From NCBI GenBank assembly GCA_964639225.1, contig CAZXCK010000008.1:4917-68916 (forward strand): 64,000 nt of DNA, read 5' to 3'. Position 1 is the stretch's first letter. Each line of letters opens with the position of its first letter. This DNA is from CAZXCK01 sp964639225 (GTDB taxonomy: Bacteria; Chloroflexota; Anaerolineae; Aggregatilineales; Phototrophicaceae). The translations under genes were made by a program, and so were the position numbers. Shown here in pieces: positions 34,366-42,921 of the stretch. Below the pieces are notes generated by a model. The model saw only the letters and a list, made by a program, of their open reading frames with translations, was not told the DNA's origin and ran no database searches.

Positions 34366-35379
34366 ATGACACAATCCGCGCAGGGTTTAACGCGCCGTCA
34401 GTTCCTTCGCATCACCGCTTCTGCCGGTGTGCTGCTGGCCGGTGGACTCAGCCTGGCGAACGGCCTGCCCGGCCCCGGCACTGAGTCCGTGCAGGAAACG
34501 CGACTGCTGCTGGGCAGCATCGCCAATCTGACGATCATCAGTGACAATCCACAGCGGGCACGCACTGCCATCGGCGCCGCTTTCGATCGCATGGCGGCCC
34601 TCGAAGATGTGTTCAGCCGGCATCGCCCCGACAGCCAGCTCAGTCAGCTGAACGCCAGCGGCCACCTGAACAACGCCGACCCGGCGCTGCTTGACGTGCT
34701 GGCCCGCGCCATCGATTATGGCCAGCTTACCGGCGGCGCTTTCGACGTGACCATTGAGTCGGTGCATCGCCTCTACCGCGAACACGCCCGCGCCGGCACA
34801 CTGCCACCAGAAGCAGCCGTCCACGCGGCCCGCCAGCTCGTGGACTATCGTCAGGTGAGCATTGACGGCAGCGGCATTCGCCTGGGTAAGCGGGGCATGG
34901 CGCTCACACTCGACGGCATCGCCAAAGGCTACATCGTCGATCAAGGCGTGGCGACGCTGGCCGAACACGGCTTCGGCAGCGTGCTGGTCGAGCTGGGCGG
35001 AGACCTGCACACGCTCGGCGATACCGGCCAGCGCCCCTGGCAGGTCGCCATCCGCCAACCAGATACCGCGCGGCAGTCACGGCGGCTCGTCGCCCAGGTG
35101 ACCGGCGCGCTGGCGACATCCGGCGATTATCTCAATACCTTCACCGCCGATCGCCGCCTGCATCACATCCTGGACCCGCACAGCGGCATCTCCCCGCACG
35201 ATCTGGCCAGCGCCAGCGTGCTGGCCCCCACCACCGCCGACGCCGACGCGCTCTCGACGGCGCTGCTGGTCATGGGGCATGCGGGCCTAACCCTCATCCA
35301 GCGACTGCCCGGCATCGAGGCGCTCGTCATCGGCAAAGAGGGCAGCATCCAGCAAACACGAGGATTCCAACTGGTCTGA
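34366..35379 (+). CDS. apbE: FAD:protein FMN transferase ApbE
   Basis: The 337-residue protein starts at ATG 34366 (GGGAG at 34353-34357). It is exported by a Tat signal LTRRQFLRITASAG. ApbE signatures are MAALEDVFSRHRPDSQLSQLN, GGAFDVTIESVHRLY, LDGIAKGYIVDQG, VELGGDLHTLG and ASASVLAPTTADADALSTAL. It covalently attaches FMN to a Ser/Thr in D/S-GAT-S motifs. RdhC, encoded just upstream, has exactly such a site, so RdhC is the obvious substrate. Confidence 0.92.
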   Translation: MTQSAQGLTRRQFLRITASAGVLLAGGLSLANGLPGPGTESVQETRLLLGSIANLTIISDNPQRARTAIGAAFDRMAALEDVFSRHRPDSQLSQLNASGHLNNADPALLDVLARAIDYGQLTGGAFDVTIESVHRLYREHARAGTLPPEAAVHAARQLVDYRQVSIDGSGIRLGKRGMALTLDGIAKGYIVDQGVATLAEHGFGSVLVELGGDLHTLGDTGQRPWQVAIRQPDTARQSRRLVAQVTGALATSGDYLNTFTADRRLHHILDPHSGISPHDLASASVLAPTTADADALSTALLVMGHAGLTLIQRLPGIEALVIGKEGSIQQTRGFQLV

Positions 35380-35477
35380 CCGTTCCGCTGACGCTGGCAA
35401 GCAAGCTCATACTTTCATCAACCAGCTACCCCGGCTAGAATTGAGCTGTCAGCACAAATAGGAGCTTTGAGGCCATC

Positions 35478-35963
35478 ATGACTCAGGTTTACGAAACCCG
35501 GCTACCGGGTGTGGGTATTCGTCACGACTTCGTCACACAGGACGGCGACCGCATTGGCGTCATTCTGCATCACAGTGGACGCAGAGATCTGCTCGTCTAT
35601 GACTCAGAAGACCCCGACACATCGCTTGTGTCCATCCGGCTGGAGAAAGACGAGGCGCATATCGTCTCCGAGCTGCTGGGCGCTGTCCACGTCACCCAAT
35701 CTGTGAATAACGTCCAGCAGGCCATCAAAGGGCTGGTCATCGACTGGATTCCGATCCAGAAAGACTGGGCCTGCGCCGGGCACACCATCGCCGAACTGCT
35801 CGTCCGCACGCGCACGGGCGTCTCTATTGTGGCCGTCATCCGCAATGATGATACCATCGCCTCACCAGAGGCCGATTTCCGCCTGGAATCCGGCGATGTA
35901 ACCGTTGTTGTTGGTACACCAGAAGGCATCAAAAAAGCCGCTGATCTGCTCCACGGAGATTAG
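35478..35963 (+). CDS. KhtT-like regulatory subunit of a cation:proton antiporter
   Basis: The 161-residue cytoplasmic protein begins YETRLPGVGIRHDFVTQDG, the family start of KhtT. It ends in a TrkA-C (RCK_C) domain, with IAELLVRTRTGVSIVAVIRND and LESGDVTVVVGTPEGIKKA. It gates the antiporter encoded 3 bases downstream, in KhtT probably in response to pH and nucleotide signals. Confidence 0.88.
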   Translation: MTQVYETRLPGVGIRHDFVTQDGDRIGVILHHSGRRDLLVYDSEDPDTSLVSIRLEKDEAHIVSELLGAVHVTQSVNNVQQAIKGLVIDWIPIQKDWACAGHTIAELLVRTRTGVSIVAVIRNDDTIASPEADFRLESGDVTVVVGTPEGIKKAADLLHGD

Positions 35964-35966
35964 TTG

Positions 35967-36516
35967 ATGCCCATACTGGCAACCGAGGTAGCCGAGGCAG
36001 CCCATNNNNNNNNNNNNNNNNNNNNNNNNNNNNNNNNNNNNNNNNNNNNNNNNNNNNNNNNNNNNNNNNNNNNNNNNNNNNNNNNNNNNNNNNNNNNNNN
36101 NNNNNCTCAGTCCTCTGCGCGACCTGTTCGCCGCGACATTCTTCCTGTTCTTCAGCCTGCAAATCAACCCCGGCGACATCCCGCCGGTGCTGCTGCTGGC
36201 TATTGCCCTCGGTGTAGTATCCACACTAACCAAAATGTACACCGGATGGTGGGCAGCCGGACGCATCGGGGTCTCAACCCGTGGTCGCTTTCGCGCTGGC
36301 GCGCTGTTGACTTCGCGCGGCGAGTTCTCAATCGTCATCGCCAACATCGGCGCCATGGCCGGGCTGACATCAGACCTGTTAACCCTCTCAGCCACTTACG
36401 TGCTGCTGATGGCGGTAGCCGGTCCACTGCTGGCGCGCGTCATCGACCCGCTGGTGGCTGGGGTCTTACGCCGCCGCCAATCGAAAACGCAACCCAGCAA
36501 ACCCTCGGCAGACTGA
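35967..36516 (+). CDS. CPA2 (KhtU/Kef-type) antiporter, interrupted by an assembly gap
   Basis: Only the first 13 residues (MPILATEVAEAAH) and the last 137 are present. The C-terminal part (PLRDLFAATFFLFFSLQI then helix stretches to the stop at 36516) is typical of the KhtU/KefB/C transport domain, including RGEFSIVIANIGAMAG. The frames before and after the 100 N do not join, and full-length relatives have about 400 residues. So about 700-750 bases are missing, far more than the 100 shown. Confidence 0.8.
36006..36105. other. Assembly gap (100 N)
   Basis: Exactly 100 N, a conventional placeholder for unknown length. It lies inside the antiporter gene. Confidence 0.99.
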
Positions 36517-36520
36517 ATGC

Positions 36521-36550
36521 AAATGGGCGCGGCAGATGCCGCGCCCATTT
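36521..36550. terminator. Bidirectional terminator between antiporter and ATPase genes
   Basis: A perfect 13-pair stem (AAATGGGCGCGGC at 36521-36533, complement at 36538-36550) with a 4-base loop sits between convergent stops at 36516 and 36574. A/T at the base serves as a tail in both directions, although the T run is short. Confidence 0.75.
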
Positions 36551-36573
36551 GTCTACATTTAGCGACCCATCGC

Positions 36574-37350
36574 CTACAGAATCTGCGACAGAAACAGCTT
36601 GGTCCGTTCATGCTGCGGGTTCACGAAGAAATGCTCCGGTGTGCCCACTTCGACGATGCGCCCCTCGTCCATGAAAATTACCCGGTCGGCCACCTCACGC
36701 GCGAAGCCCATCTCATGCGTCACCACGATCATCGTCATGCCGCTGCGCGCCAGTTCTTTCATCACGTCCAGCACCTCTTTAATCATCTCCGGGTCGAGCG
36801 CGCTGGTCGGCTCGTCAAAGAGCATGATCTTTGGGTTCATCGCCAGCGCCCGCGCGATAGCCACGCGCTGCTGCTGCCCGCCAGAAAGCTGGCCAGGGTA
36901 TTTGTCGGCCTGCTCTGGAATGCCCACCCGATCGAGAAGCTGCCTGGCGATGGTTTCCGCCTCGTGGCGCGGACGGCGGCGTACATAACGCTGCGCCAGC
37001 GTGATATTCTCCATCACCGTAAGATGCGGAAACAGGTTGAACGACTGGAACACCATCCCGGTCTCGCGGCGAATGGCGCCAATGTTGGCGATGTCGTTGG
37101 TCAACTCGATGCCATCAACGATGATATCACCCTGCTGGTGCTCTTCCAGCCGGTTGATGCAGCGAATCAACGTGGACTTACCCGACCCCGATGGGCCGAT
37201 CACCACCACCACTTCACGTTCGCCCACTTCCATATTGATGTCTTTGAGGACATGGAACTCGCCAAACCACTTGTTCATATCCCGACAGGTAATAATGGGC
37301 GGGCCGATAGAGTGTTCCACAGGCGCAGTCTGGTCGTTGGCTTGTGCCAT
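36574..37350 (-). CDS. aapP: Polar amino-acid ABC transporter ATP-binding protein (AapP/GlnQ type)
   Basis: The 258-residue ATPase has Walker A GPSGSGKSTLIRCINRLE, signature LSGGQQQRVAIARAL, Walker B IMLFDEPTSALDPE and switch VTHEMGFA. It matches the AapP/GlnQ group that powers uptake of polar or general L-amino acids. It is the last gene of the operon: binding protein, two permeases, ATPase. Confidence 0.93.
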   Translation of the reverse strand: MAQANDQTAPVEHSIGPPIITCRDMNKWFGEFHVLKDINMEVGEREVVVVIGPSGSGKSTLIRCINRLEEHQQGDIIVDGIELTNDIANIGAIRRETGMVFQSFNLFPHLTVMENITLAQRYVRRRPRHEAETIARQLLDRVGIPEQADKYPGQLSGGQQQRVAIARALAMNPKIMLFDEPTSALDPEMIKEVLDVMKELARSGMTMIVVTHEMGFAREVADRVIFMDEGRIVEVGTPEHFFVNPQHERTKLFLSQIL

Positions 37351-37380
37351 GAGTTATCTACCTCGCTCAGTACAAAACGA

Positions 37381-39813
37381 TTAGAGACGACGGGTACTGC
37401 CAGAGCCACTGGCTTCCAGCAACCGGCTGACGTATGACATCACATAGCTGAACACGAAGTAAATCAGCGTGATAAACAGCAGACCTTCGGCGCGCGTACC
37501 GATAAACTCAGCCTGCACCGCCATGATGTTGACAAAACCGGTCAGATCGATCAGGCCCACAATGGCTACCAGTGACGTATCCTTAAACAGCGCGATAAAC
37601 TGCCCCACCAGCGCCGGGATCACCGCCCGCAGCGCCTGTGGCAGCGTAATCAGCAATGTGATCTGCCAGGCAGCCATACCCAGGGCGCGCGCCGCTTCCG
37701 TCTGGCCAGGCGGCAGCGATTGCAGACCACCGCGCACGTTCTCGGCCAGGTAAGCCGCACTGAACATAATCACCGCTACCAGCGCCCGCATCGTACCTGG
37801 CACCTCAGAGAATGCCGGATTAATCAGCGGGATCATCAACTGCATCATAAACAGCACGGTGATGAACGGCGAGCCGCGCACCAGCTCGATATACAGCGTA
37901 CAGCCATATTTGATCGCAGGCAGATTGCTGCGACGGCCCAGTGCCAGGCCCACACCAATCGGAAATGCAACGATAATACCGAATATCGTCAGGATCATCG
38001 TCAGCAGCAGGCCACCCCAGCGCCGCTGATCGCTGGCGGCCAGCGGCCAGTCAGGATAGCTGCCGTTAGCACTGATCACACCGGACCACATCAGCAGCAG
38101 CGGCCCGAAATAGAACGCCAGCATCAGCAATCCGGCAATAATCATATTGCGGCGGACCACCGGTACATCAGACGCGCCGTACGTCGCCGAGCCAGCCAGC
38201 AGCGCCAGCAGCGCCGGGAGGAAAACCACCAGGTTAACGGCAGACACCAGCCCCAGGCCGGTCCATCGATCAAAAATCAGATACGGCAGCGCGCCGATCG
38301 CCACCACGCCGACTCCGTAAATGATAAGAGTGGGGATATTGCGCCCCCAATACGTGCCCGCATAGTACATCAACGCGACAAATAGCACCGCAGCCGTAAA
38401 CGCCGAGGTGTTCATCACCTGAGGGATAGTAAAACCTGCCGCCATCAGCCAGATAAACAACGGCAGCAGCAGCATGGCATAGGATGTCAGACGGCTGGCA
38501 AGCTGCGCCGAATAACGTCCCAGCAGCAGTGCCAGCCAGTAACCAGCGGTGCCCGCCATCAGCAGAATAAAGCCGCCATAGCTCAGCTTCTGCAAAAACG
38601 TCGCCAGATAAACGCGCAAATAAGTGTCGAGCGAACGATCACCACGATACTGGTTGTTGACGATGTTGTAGAATGGCATATCCCGTCCATCGGTCAACTG
38701 TGGGACTGGCGCTTCCAGCCGAAAATTGTCCGTCATGCGGATGTATGTGCTGGCGAAACCGGTCGTCGCACCGCCGTCAAGGCCAGCCGTCAGCGCCGTG
38801 CTCCGCAAAACCGGGTAGACCCCATCCAGCGACAGGATCGACACACCCTCGGCCCCATCATCAATCGACTTACGCAGGACATACCAGCCATCCGCCGGCA
38901 GCGTGAACGCCGCCACATCGTCCGCCGTCTCCAACCGAACTTCCGGTCCCAGCGGCTCCTCAGTGATACCATCCAGCACCTGGACCGTGACCCCGACACG
39001 GCTCAGATTGAACTGTTCGTTCACCGGTTCCGGGATTTCCAGCCGGCTCAGTTCAGTCTGGCGCAGATCGCGTTGGCTCTCCGTCAACAGAGGGATGGTG
39101 CTGGCCTCGTCACGCGCCAGCAGATCACGCAGTTCATCCTGACGTTCAATGCTGTTCAGCCGGTTAATCGCCGCTGTGCGCATCAGGTTGGTGGTGGCAT
39201 CCATGAACCCGTTCAACTGAGCCAGCGAGTCGTCATCCTGAACACGCTCGGTCACCAGACGAACGCTGATAGTCTCGTCCGCCTGCCCAATAAACGCCAG
39301 CAGTTCCGGTGGCGTCTCAATAGCCGAGCCAATCTCGACCCGGTCAGCGCTGGCCGCCGCCAGGGCCTCTGGCATGGGCACCAGCGCGATCACAATCGCC
39401 GGAAAAACAAAAAACATCACCAGCAGCGCGACAACAGTAATCAGCGCCGCCCGCGATAATTTTCTGATCCACACCCGCAGCGCCATCCCGCACACGAACA
39501 CGCTGACGATTGCCGCCAGGATGACGCGCCATTCATAAGCGGATTCGTAACGGCCCAGCATAAACTGGCGGAAATTGAACGAAATCGCCCACCAGTTGGC
39601 CTCTGTGACGGCCCACGATACAAAACCAACCGTCGCCGTCACGGCGATAAACGCGCCACCCAGGGTCAGAAACACATCCAGCCAGGTCTTGAACAAATTC
39701 TCGCGCACCCAGGCGATCGGCCCCACTTTGGTGATCGGGGCACTGCGCGACATCAGCTCGTCGTTGTAAACCTCGGTCTTGGACTCAACACCGTTATTAT
39801 TCGGCATACTCAT
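37381..39813 (-). CDS. Oversized AapM-like amino-acid ABC permease with extracytoplasmic domain
   Basis: The 810-residue protein is more than twice the usual length (about 380). After two N-terminal helix regions (about 40-65 and 90-110) and a third at about 120-140 comes an extracytoplasmic stretch of about 230 residues. It carries TIPLLTESQRDLRQTELSRL and a beta-rich VGVTVQVLDGITEEPLGPEV segment. Extra helices follow, then a normal permease core from about residue 580: LYIELVRGSPFITVLFMM, GGLQSLPPGQTEAARALGM (EAA loop) and LFKDTSLVAIVGLIDL. It works with the AapQ-like partner. The extra domain is not one I recognise. Confidence 0.88.
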   Translation of the reverse strand: MSMPNNNGVESKTEVYNDELMSRSAPITKVGPIAWVRENLFKTWLDVFLTLGGAFIAVTATVGFVSWAVTEANWWAISFNFRQFMLGRYESAYEWRVILAAIVSVFVCGMALRVWIRKLSRAALITVVALLVMFFVFPAIVIALVPMPEALAAASADRVEIGSAIETPPELLAFIGQADETISVRLVTERVQDDDSLAQLNGFMDATTNLMRTAAINRLNSIERQDELRDLLARDEASTIPLLTESQRDLRQTELSRLEIPEPVNEQFNLSRVGVTVQVLDGITEEPLGPEVRLETADDVAAFTLPADGWYVLRKSIDDGAEGVSILSLDGVYPVLRSTALTAGLDGGATTGFASTYIRMTDNFRLEAPVPQLTDGRDMPFYNIVNNQYRGDRSLDTYLRVYLATFLQKLSYGGFILLMAGTAGYWLALLLGRYSAQLASRLTSYAMLLLPLFIWLMAAGFTIPQVMNTSAFTAAVLFVALMYYAGTYWGRNIPTLIIYGVGVVAIGALPYLIFDRWTGLGLVSAVNLVVFLPALLALLAGSATYGASDVPVVRRNMIIAGLLMLAFYFGPLLLMWSGVISANGSYPDWPLAASDQRRWGGLLLTMILTIFGIIVAFPIGVGLALGRRSNLPAIKYGCTLYIELVRGSPFITVLFMMQLMIPLINPAFSEVPGTMRALVAVIMFSAAYLAENVRGGLQSLPPGQTEAARALGMAAWQITLLITLPQALRAVIPALVGQFIALFKDTSLVAIVGLIDLTGFVNIMAVQAEFIGTRAEGLLFITLIYFVFSYVMSYVSRLLEASGSGSTRRL

Positions 39814-39827
39814 CGCTCGGCCCCCTG

Positions 39828-41501
39828 TCAGCGCGTTTTGAGCTGGAAGCGGCTGTTCACCAGGTTCATGAACGCCGAGATCACCAGGCTCATCACCAGA
39901 TACGTGACCAGGATCATGGTGAAACCGGTCACGGACTGTCCGGACTGGTTCATCATGGTCTGGCCAATCTGATACGTGTCCGCAAAGGCGACTGCCGTCG
40001 CCAGACTGCTGTTCTTGCTCAGGTTCAGATACTGATTGCTCAACGGTGGGATAATCAGGCGCAGGGCCTGCGGCAGCACCACCAGTCGCAAAGTCTGGGC
40101 GTTGGTCAGGCCGGTCGCCCGTGCCGCCTCAATCTGGCCATAGGGCACCGCCTGAATACCCGCGCGCACAATCTCGCCGATAAACGCCGAGGTGTAAATC
40201 ACCAGACCCAGCAGCAGCGCCATATACTCCGGCGAGATAAGCGTGCCGATCTCAAAGCGAAAACGTCCGCGCACCGGCATGCTGCCCACCACCGGCGCTG
40301 TACTGATGCCGACTTCCTCGCGGAAGCCGATCAGCCCCTGCTCACGAGCTTCAACGATGCTCAGGGTCTCACCATCGATGACAATCTCTTCTGGCGCGGG
40401 TCGCGCGCTGATAATGGCCCAGCCGATACCAGCGATGACCACCAGCACCAGAAAGCCATAAATCCCCGACGGTATCAGCTTGCCCGTGCGCTCCGCATAG
40501 CTAACCAGAGTCCGGTACACGGCATAGCCCACCAGCGCACCAACGACTACCACCGCCAGCCACAGCAGAAACGAGTTGGTCGCGGCCAGTTCCGGGAAGA
40601 CAAACGCCCGCCGGCTGATATACATCGCCGGGAACACTTCCCACCAGACAGCGCTGGCATCGAGCGTACCCGCGCTCACCAACAGCGCGATGATCACGCT
40701 CACCACAGCCTGCCCCACAGCCGCTGTACCGACACCCAGCGCCTGGCCTCGCATGCTCATGCTAAACCGGCCAGTCTGCGCCAGCGCGATCAGCACTGCG
40801 CCCGCCACACCCGCCACCATCACGACCGCCGTGCCCGAACCGATCAGACCGTAGACAATCTCGACCAGAAGCGCGCCTACCAGCACGCCTTCAGCGGTTC
40901 GTCGTGGCGCCAATCCACGCCGGACCGCCAGCCAGGCCAGCAGCAGCAGCGGCGGATAAATGACGACCCGCAGCGATAATACGAACACGCTCTCCGACGG
41001 CACGGTGATGTCGTCCGCCGGCAGGCCAAACATCACCACAAAATACCAGAAGATCAACTGCACCAGCAGCGGCGTGTTACGCAGAATCTCCACATAGACC
41101 CGTGATATGGTTCGTATCAGCCAGTTGGGACTCAACAGAAACACGCCCAACAGCACACCGATGATCGTCGCCAGCACCAGCCCCACCGAAACCACGCGCA
41201 GGGTGTTGATGACACCAACCAGGAATGCTTCGCCGTAGGTGTTGTTCGGTGTGTACCAGTCCGGTGCTTCGGAGATATCAAAACCGGCCCGATTGTTGAG
41301 AAATTCAAACGAGGGAACCAGGTTGCGTTCCGCCAGCGTCGTCGAGATGTTCGACCATAAAAGCGCCAGGGATGACACAAAAATGATGACAAAGACAATC
41401 TGAGCAATCGCCTGGATGACGGCCAGGTTGCGCAGGAAAGCCGGTAGTTGCAGACGAATCTGCTGCGGCGGCTGTTCCGGCGGGATCGCATTCACATCCA
41501 T
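39828..41501 (-). CDS. AapQ-like amino-acid ABC permease with inserted helices
   Basis: This 557-residue permease has the AapQ start: a long loop with PSFEFLNNRAGFDISEAP after helix 1, then YGEAFLVGVINTLRVV and VEILRNTPLLVQL. Between about residues 200 and 380 it carries extra hydrophobic segments and a short polar region that AapQ of proteobacteria lacks or has only in part. The C-terminal core has QAVPYGQIEAARATGLTNAQ (EAA loop) and LNLSKNSSLATAVAF. It forms the pore with the larger partner 14 bases downstream. Confidence 0.88.
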   Translation of the reverse strand: MDVNAIPPEQPPQQIRLQLPAFLRNLAVIQAIAQIVFVIIFVSSLALLWSNISTTLAERNLVPSFEFLNNRAGFDISEAPDWYTPNNTYGEAFLVGVINTLRVVSVGLVLATIIGVLLGVFLLSPNWLIRTISRVYVEILRNTPLLVQLIFWYFVVMFGLPADDITVPSESVFVLSLRVVIYPPLLLLAWLAVRRGLAPRRTAEGVLVGALLVEIVYGLIGSGTAVVMVAGVAGAVLIALAQTGRFSMSMRGQALGVGTAAVGQAVVSVIIALLVSAGTLDASAVWWEVFPAMYISRRAFVFPELAATNSFLLWLAVVVVGALVGYAVYRTLVSYAERTGKLIPSGIYGFLVLVVIAGIGWAIISARPAPEEIVIDGETLSIVEAREQGLIGFREEVGISTAPVVGSMPVRGRFRFEIGTLISPEYMALLLGLVIYTSAFIGEIVRAGIQAVPYGQIEAARATGLTNAQTLRLVVLPQALRLIIPPLSNQYLNLSKNSSLATAVAFADTYQIGQTMMNQSGQSVTGFTMILVTYLVMSLVISAFMNLVNSRFQLKTR

Positions 41502-41535
41502 AGTGGCTGCCTTTTCAGGTGTGGGTCCACAAACA

Positions 41536-41575
41536 GAGGCGACACGGCACTGTTTTCCGTGTCCCGTGTCGCCTC
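41536..41575 (-). terminator. Intercistronic hairpin after the amino-acid binding-protein gene
   Basis: There are twelve perfect pairs (GAGGCGACACGG at 41536-41547, complement at 41564-41575) between the binding-protein stop (41602) and the AapQ-like start (41501). Confidence 0.65.
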
Positions 41576-41601
41576 GATTTCGCCTTAACGGCTGTTATTG
41601 T

Positions 41602-42687
41602 TTAACGGAACGGCATCGCGTACAGCAGGCCGCCTTCGGTCCACAGGGCATTGAGGCTGCCCGCGCGCTCCAGACCCAGCGGGGTCAGGTTGCGCTCGTA
41701 GATTTCGCCGTAATTGCCGACCTGGCTAATAACGGTTACTTTGAAGTCGTTGTCCAGCCCCAGGTACTCACCGGCAAGGTTGCCACCTTCACCCAGGAAG
41801 CGCGCCACATCCGGACCTACACGCTCGGCATAGGCTTCATCAGATTCGTCCTCACCCTGGACAAATTCCATTACATTCTCGCTGGTGATACCGAATTCCT
41901 CGGCCTGGATCAGACCAAACACGGTCCACGTAACAATCTCGGCGAACTGCGGGTCAGACTGCGGCGACAGCGGCCCCAGCGGTTCCTTGCTCAGGGTCTC
42001 AGCCAGGATGACATGGTCCGCAGGATTCTCGGCGTTGTTGGAGCGGAAAGCCGCCAGACCGCTCTTGTCGGTCGTCCAGCTCTCGCAGCGACCGGCGATA
42101 TAAGCTTCCCAGGTGCTGTTGGCGTCCGGCAGCACCAGAATTTCAATGTCCAGACCCTGCGCCGAGATGTAATCGGTGATGTTCAGCTCGGTGGTCGTAC
42201 CGGACTGCACGCAGACGGTGCTGCCGTCGAGTTCGGCGAAGGTCGTCACACCGAATTCCGCCAGCGTCATGATGCCCTGACCATCGTAGAAGGTCGTCGG
42301 GCCGAAGATAGCGCCCCAGTCCACATCACGGCTCAGCGTCCAGGTGGTATTACGCGACATCATATCGATCTCGCCACTCTGGATAGCCGCCTGACGTTCG
42401 GCAGCCGTCAGCGGACGGAAAGTAACCGCGTTGGCATCGCCCAGGATGGCGGCAGCAACCGCGCGGCAGAAGTCAACATCGAAACCGCTGTATTCACCCG
42501 TAGCCGGGTCCTGAAAACCGAATCCCGCCACAACCGCATTCACACCACAAATCAACTCACCACGATCGATGATCGCCTGGGTGACCGGACCAACTTCACG
42601 ATCCTGAGCGACAACAGCGCCACTTAGCACGGCAATTAGCAAAATACTAATCCCAATAACGATAGACCTAGATAACACTCGTGACAT
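41602..42687 (-). CDS. aapJ: General L-amino acid-binding periplasmic-type protein (AapJ-like)
   Basis: The 361-residue exported protein starts at ATG 42687, chosen for the GAGGTGG site six codons downstream of an earlier ATG. Its signal peptide ends LSGAVVA before QDREVG and has no lipobox. Family marks are RGELICGVNAVVAGFGFQDP, YSGFDVDFCRAVAAAILGD, MMSRNTTWTLSRDVDWG and LDGSTVCVQSGTTTELN, close to AapJ/BztA. It binds several L-amino acids and feeds the two permeases downstream. Confidence 0.93.
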   Translation of the reverse strand: MSRVLSRSIVIGISILLIAVLSGAVVAQDREVGPVTQAIIDRGELICGVNAVVAGFGFQDPATGEYSGFDVDFCRAVAAAILGDANAVTFRPLTAAERQAAIQSGEIDMMSRNTTWTLSRDVDWGAIFGPTTFYDGQGIMTLAEFGVTTFAELDGSTVCVQSGTTTELNITDYISAQGLDIEILVLPDANSTWEAYIAGRCESWTTDKSGLAAFRSNNAENPADHVILAETLSKEPLGPLSPQSDPQFAEIVTWTVFGLIQAEEFGITSENVMEFVQGEDESDEAYAERVGPDVARFLGEGGNLAGEYLGLDNDFKVTVISQVGNYGEIYERNLTPLGLERAGSLNALWTEGGLLYAMPFR

Positions 42688-42741
42688 GCTTTCCACCTCT
42701 TCCATTCATACGATTATGGGCTAATGCTCTTGAGCGCAGAG

Positions 42742-42769
42742 AGTATAACACGAAACTTATATATGGCAA
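42742..42769 (-). promoter_or_regulatory. Putative promoter of the amino-acid importer operon
   Basis: On the minus strand TTGCCA (42769-42764) and TATACT (42747-42742) are separated by 16 bases, about 55 bases before the start codon. Confidence 0.5.
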
Positions 42770-42850
42770 TAATCGCGGCGATCACAATAGCTAAACATAC
42801 GATTATTTTCATGTACTTCTCATAATATGGACGTATTGCACGCAGAAAAA

Positions 42851-42887
42851 CCGGGTGGCATAACAACAGCAGTCATATTCCACCCGG
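42851..42887 (-). terminator. Intrinsic terminator after the Rieske-like gene
   Basis: CCGGGTGG (42851-42858) pairs perfectly with CCACCCGG (42880-42887) around a 21-base loop. Five T follow in the minus direction (A at 42846-42850). It lies 35 bases beyond the Rieske-like stop. Confidence 0.7.
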
Positions 42888-42921
42888 CAGCAGTGATGCA
42901 CTGTGTTGTCAGTTTGACCGA

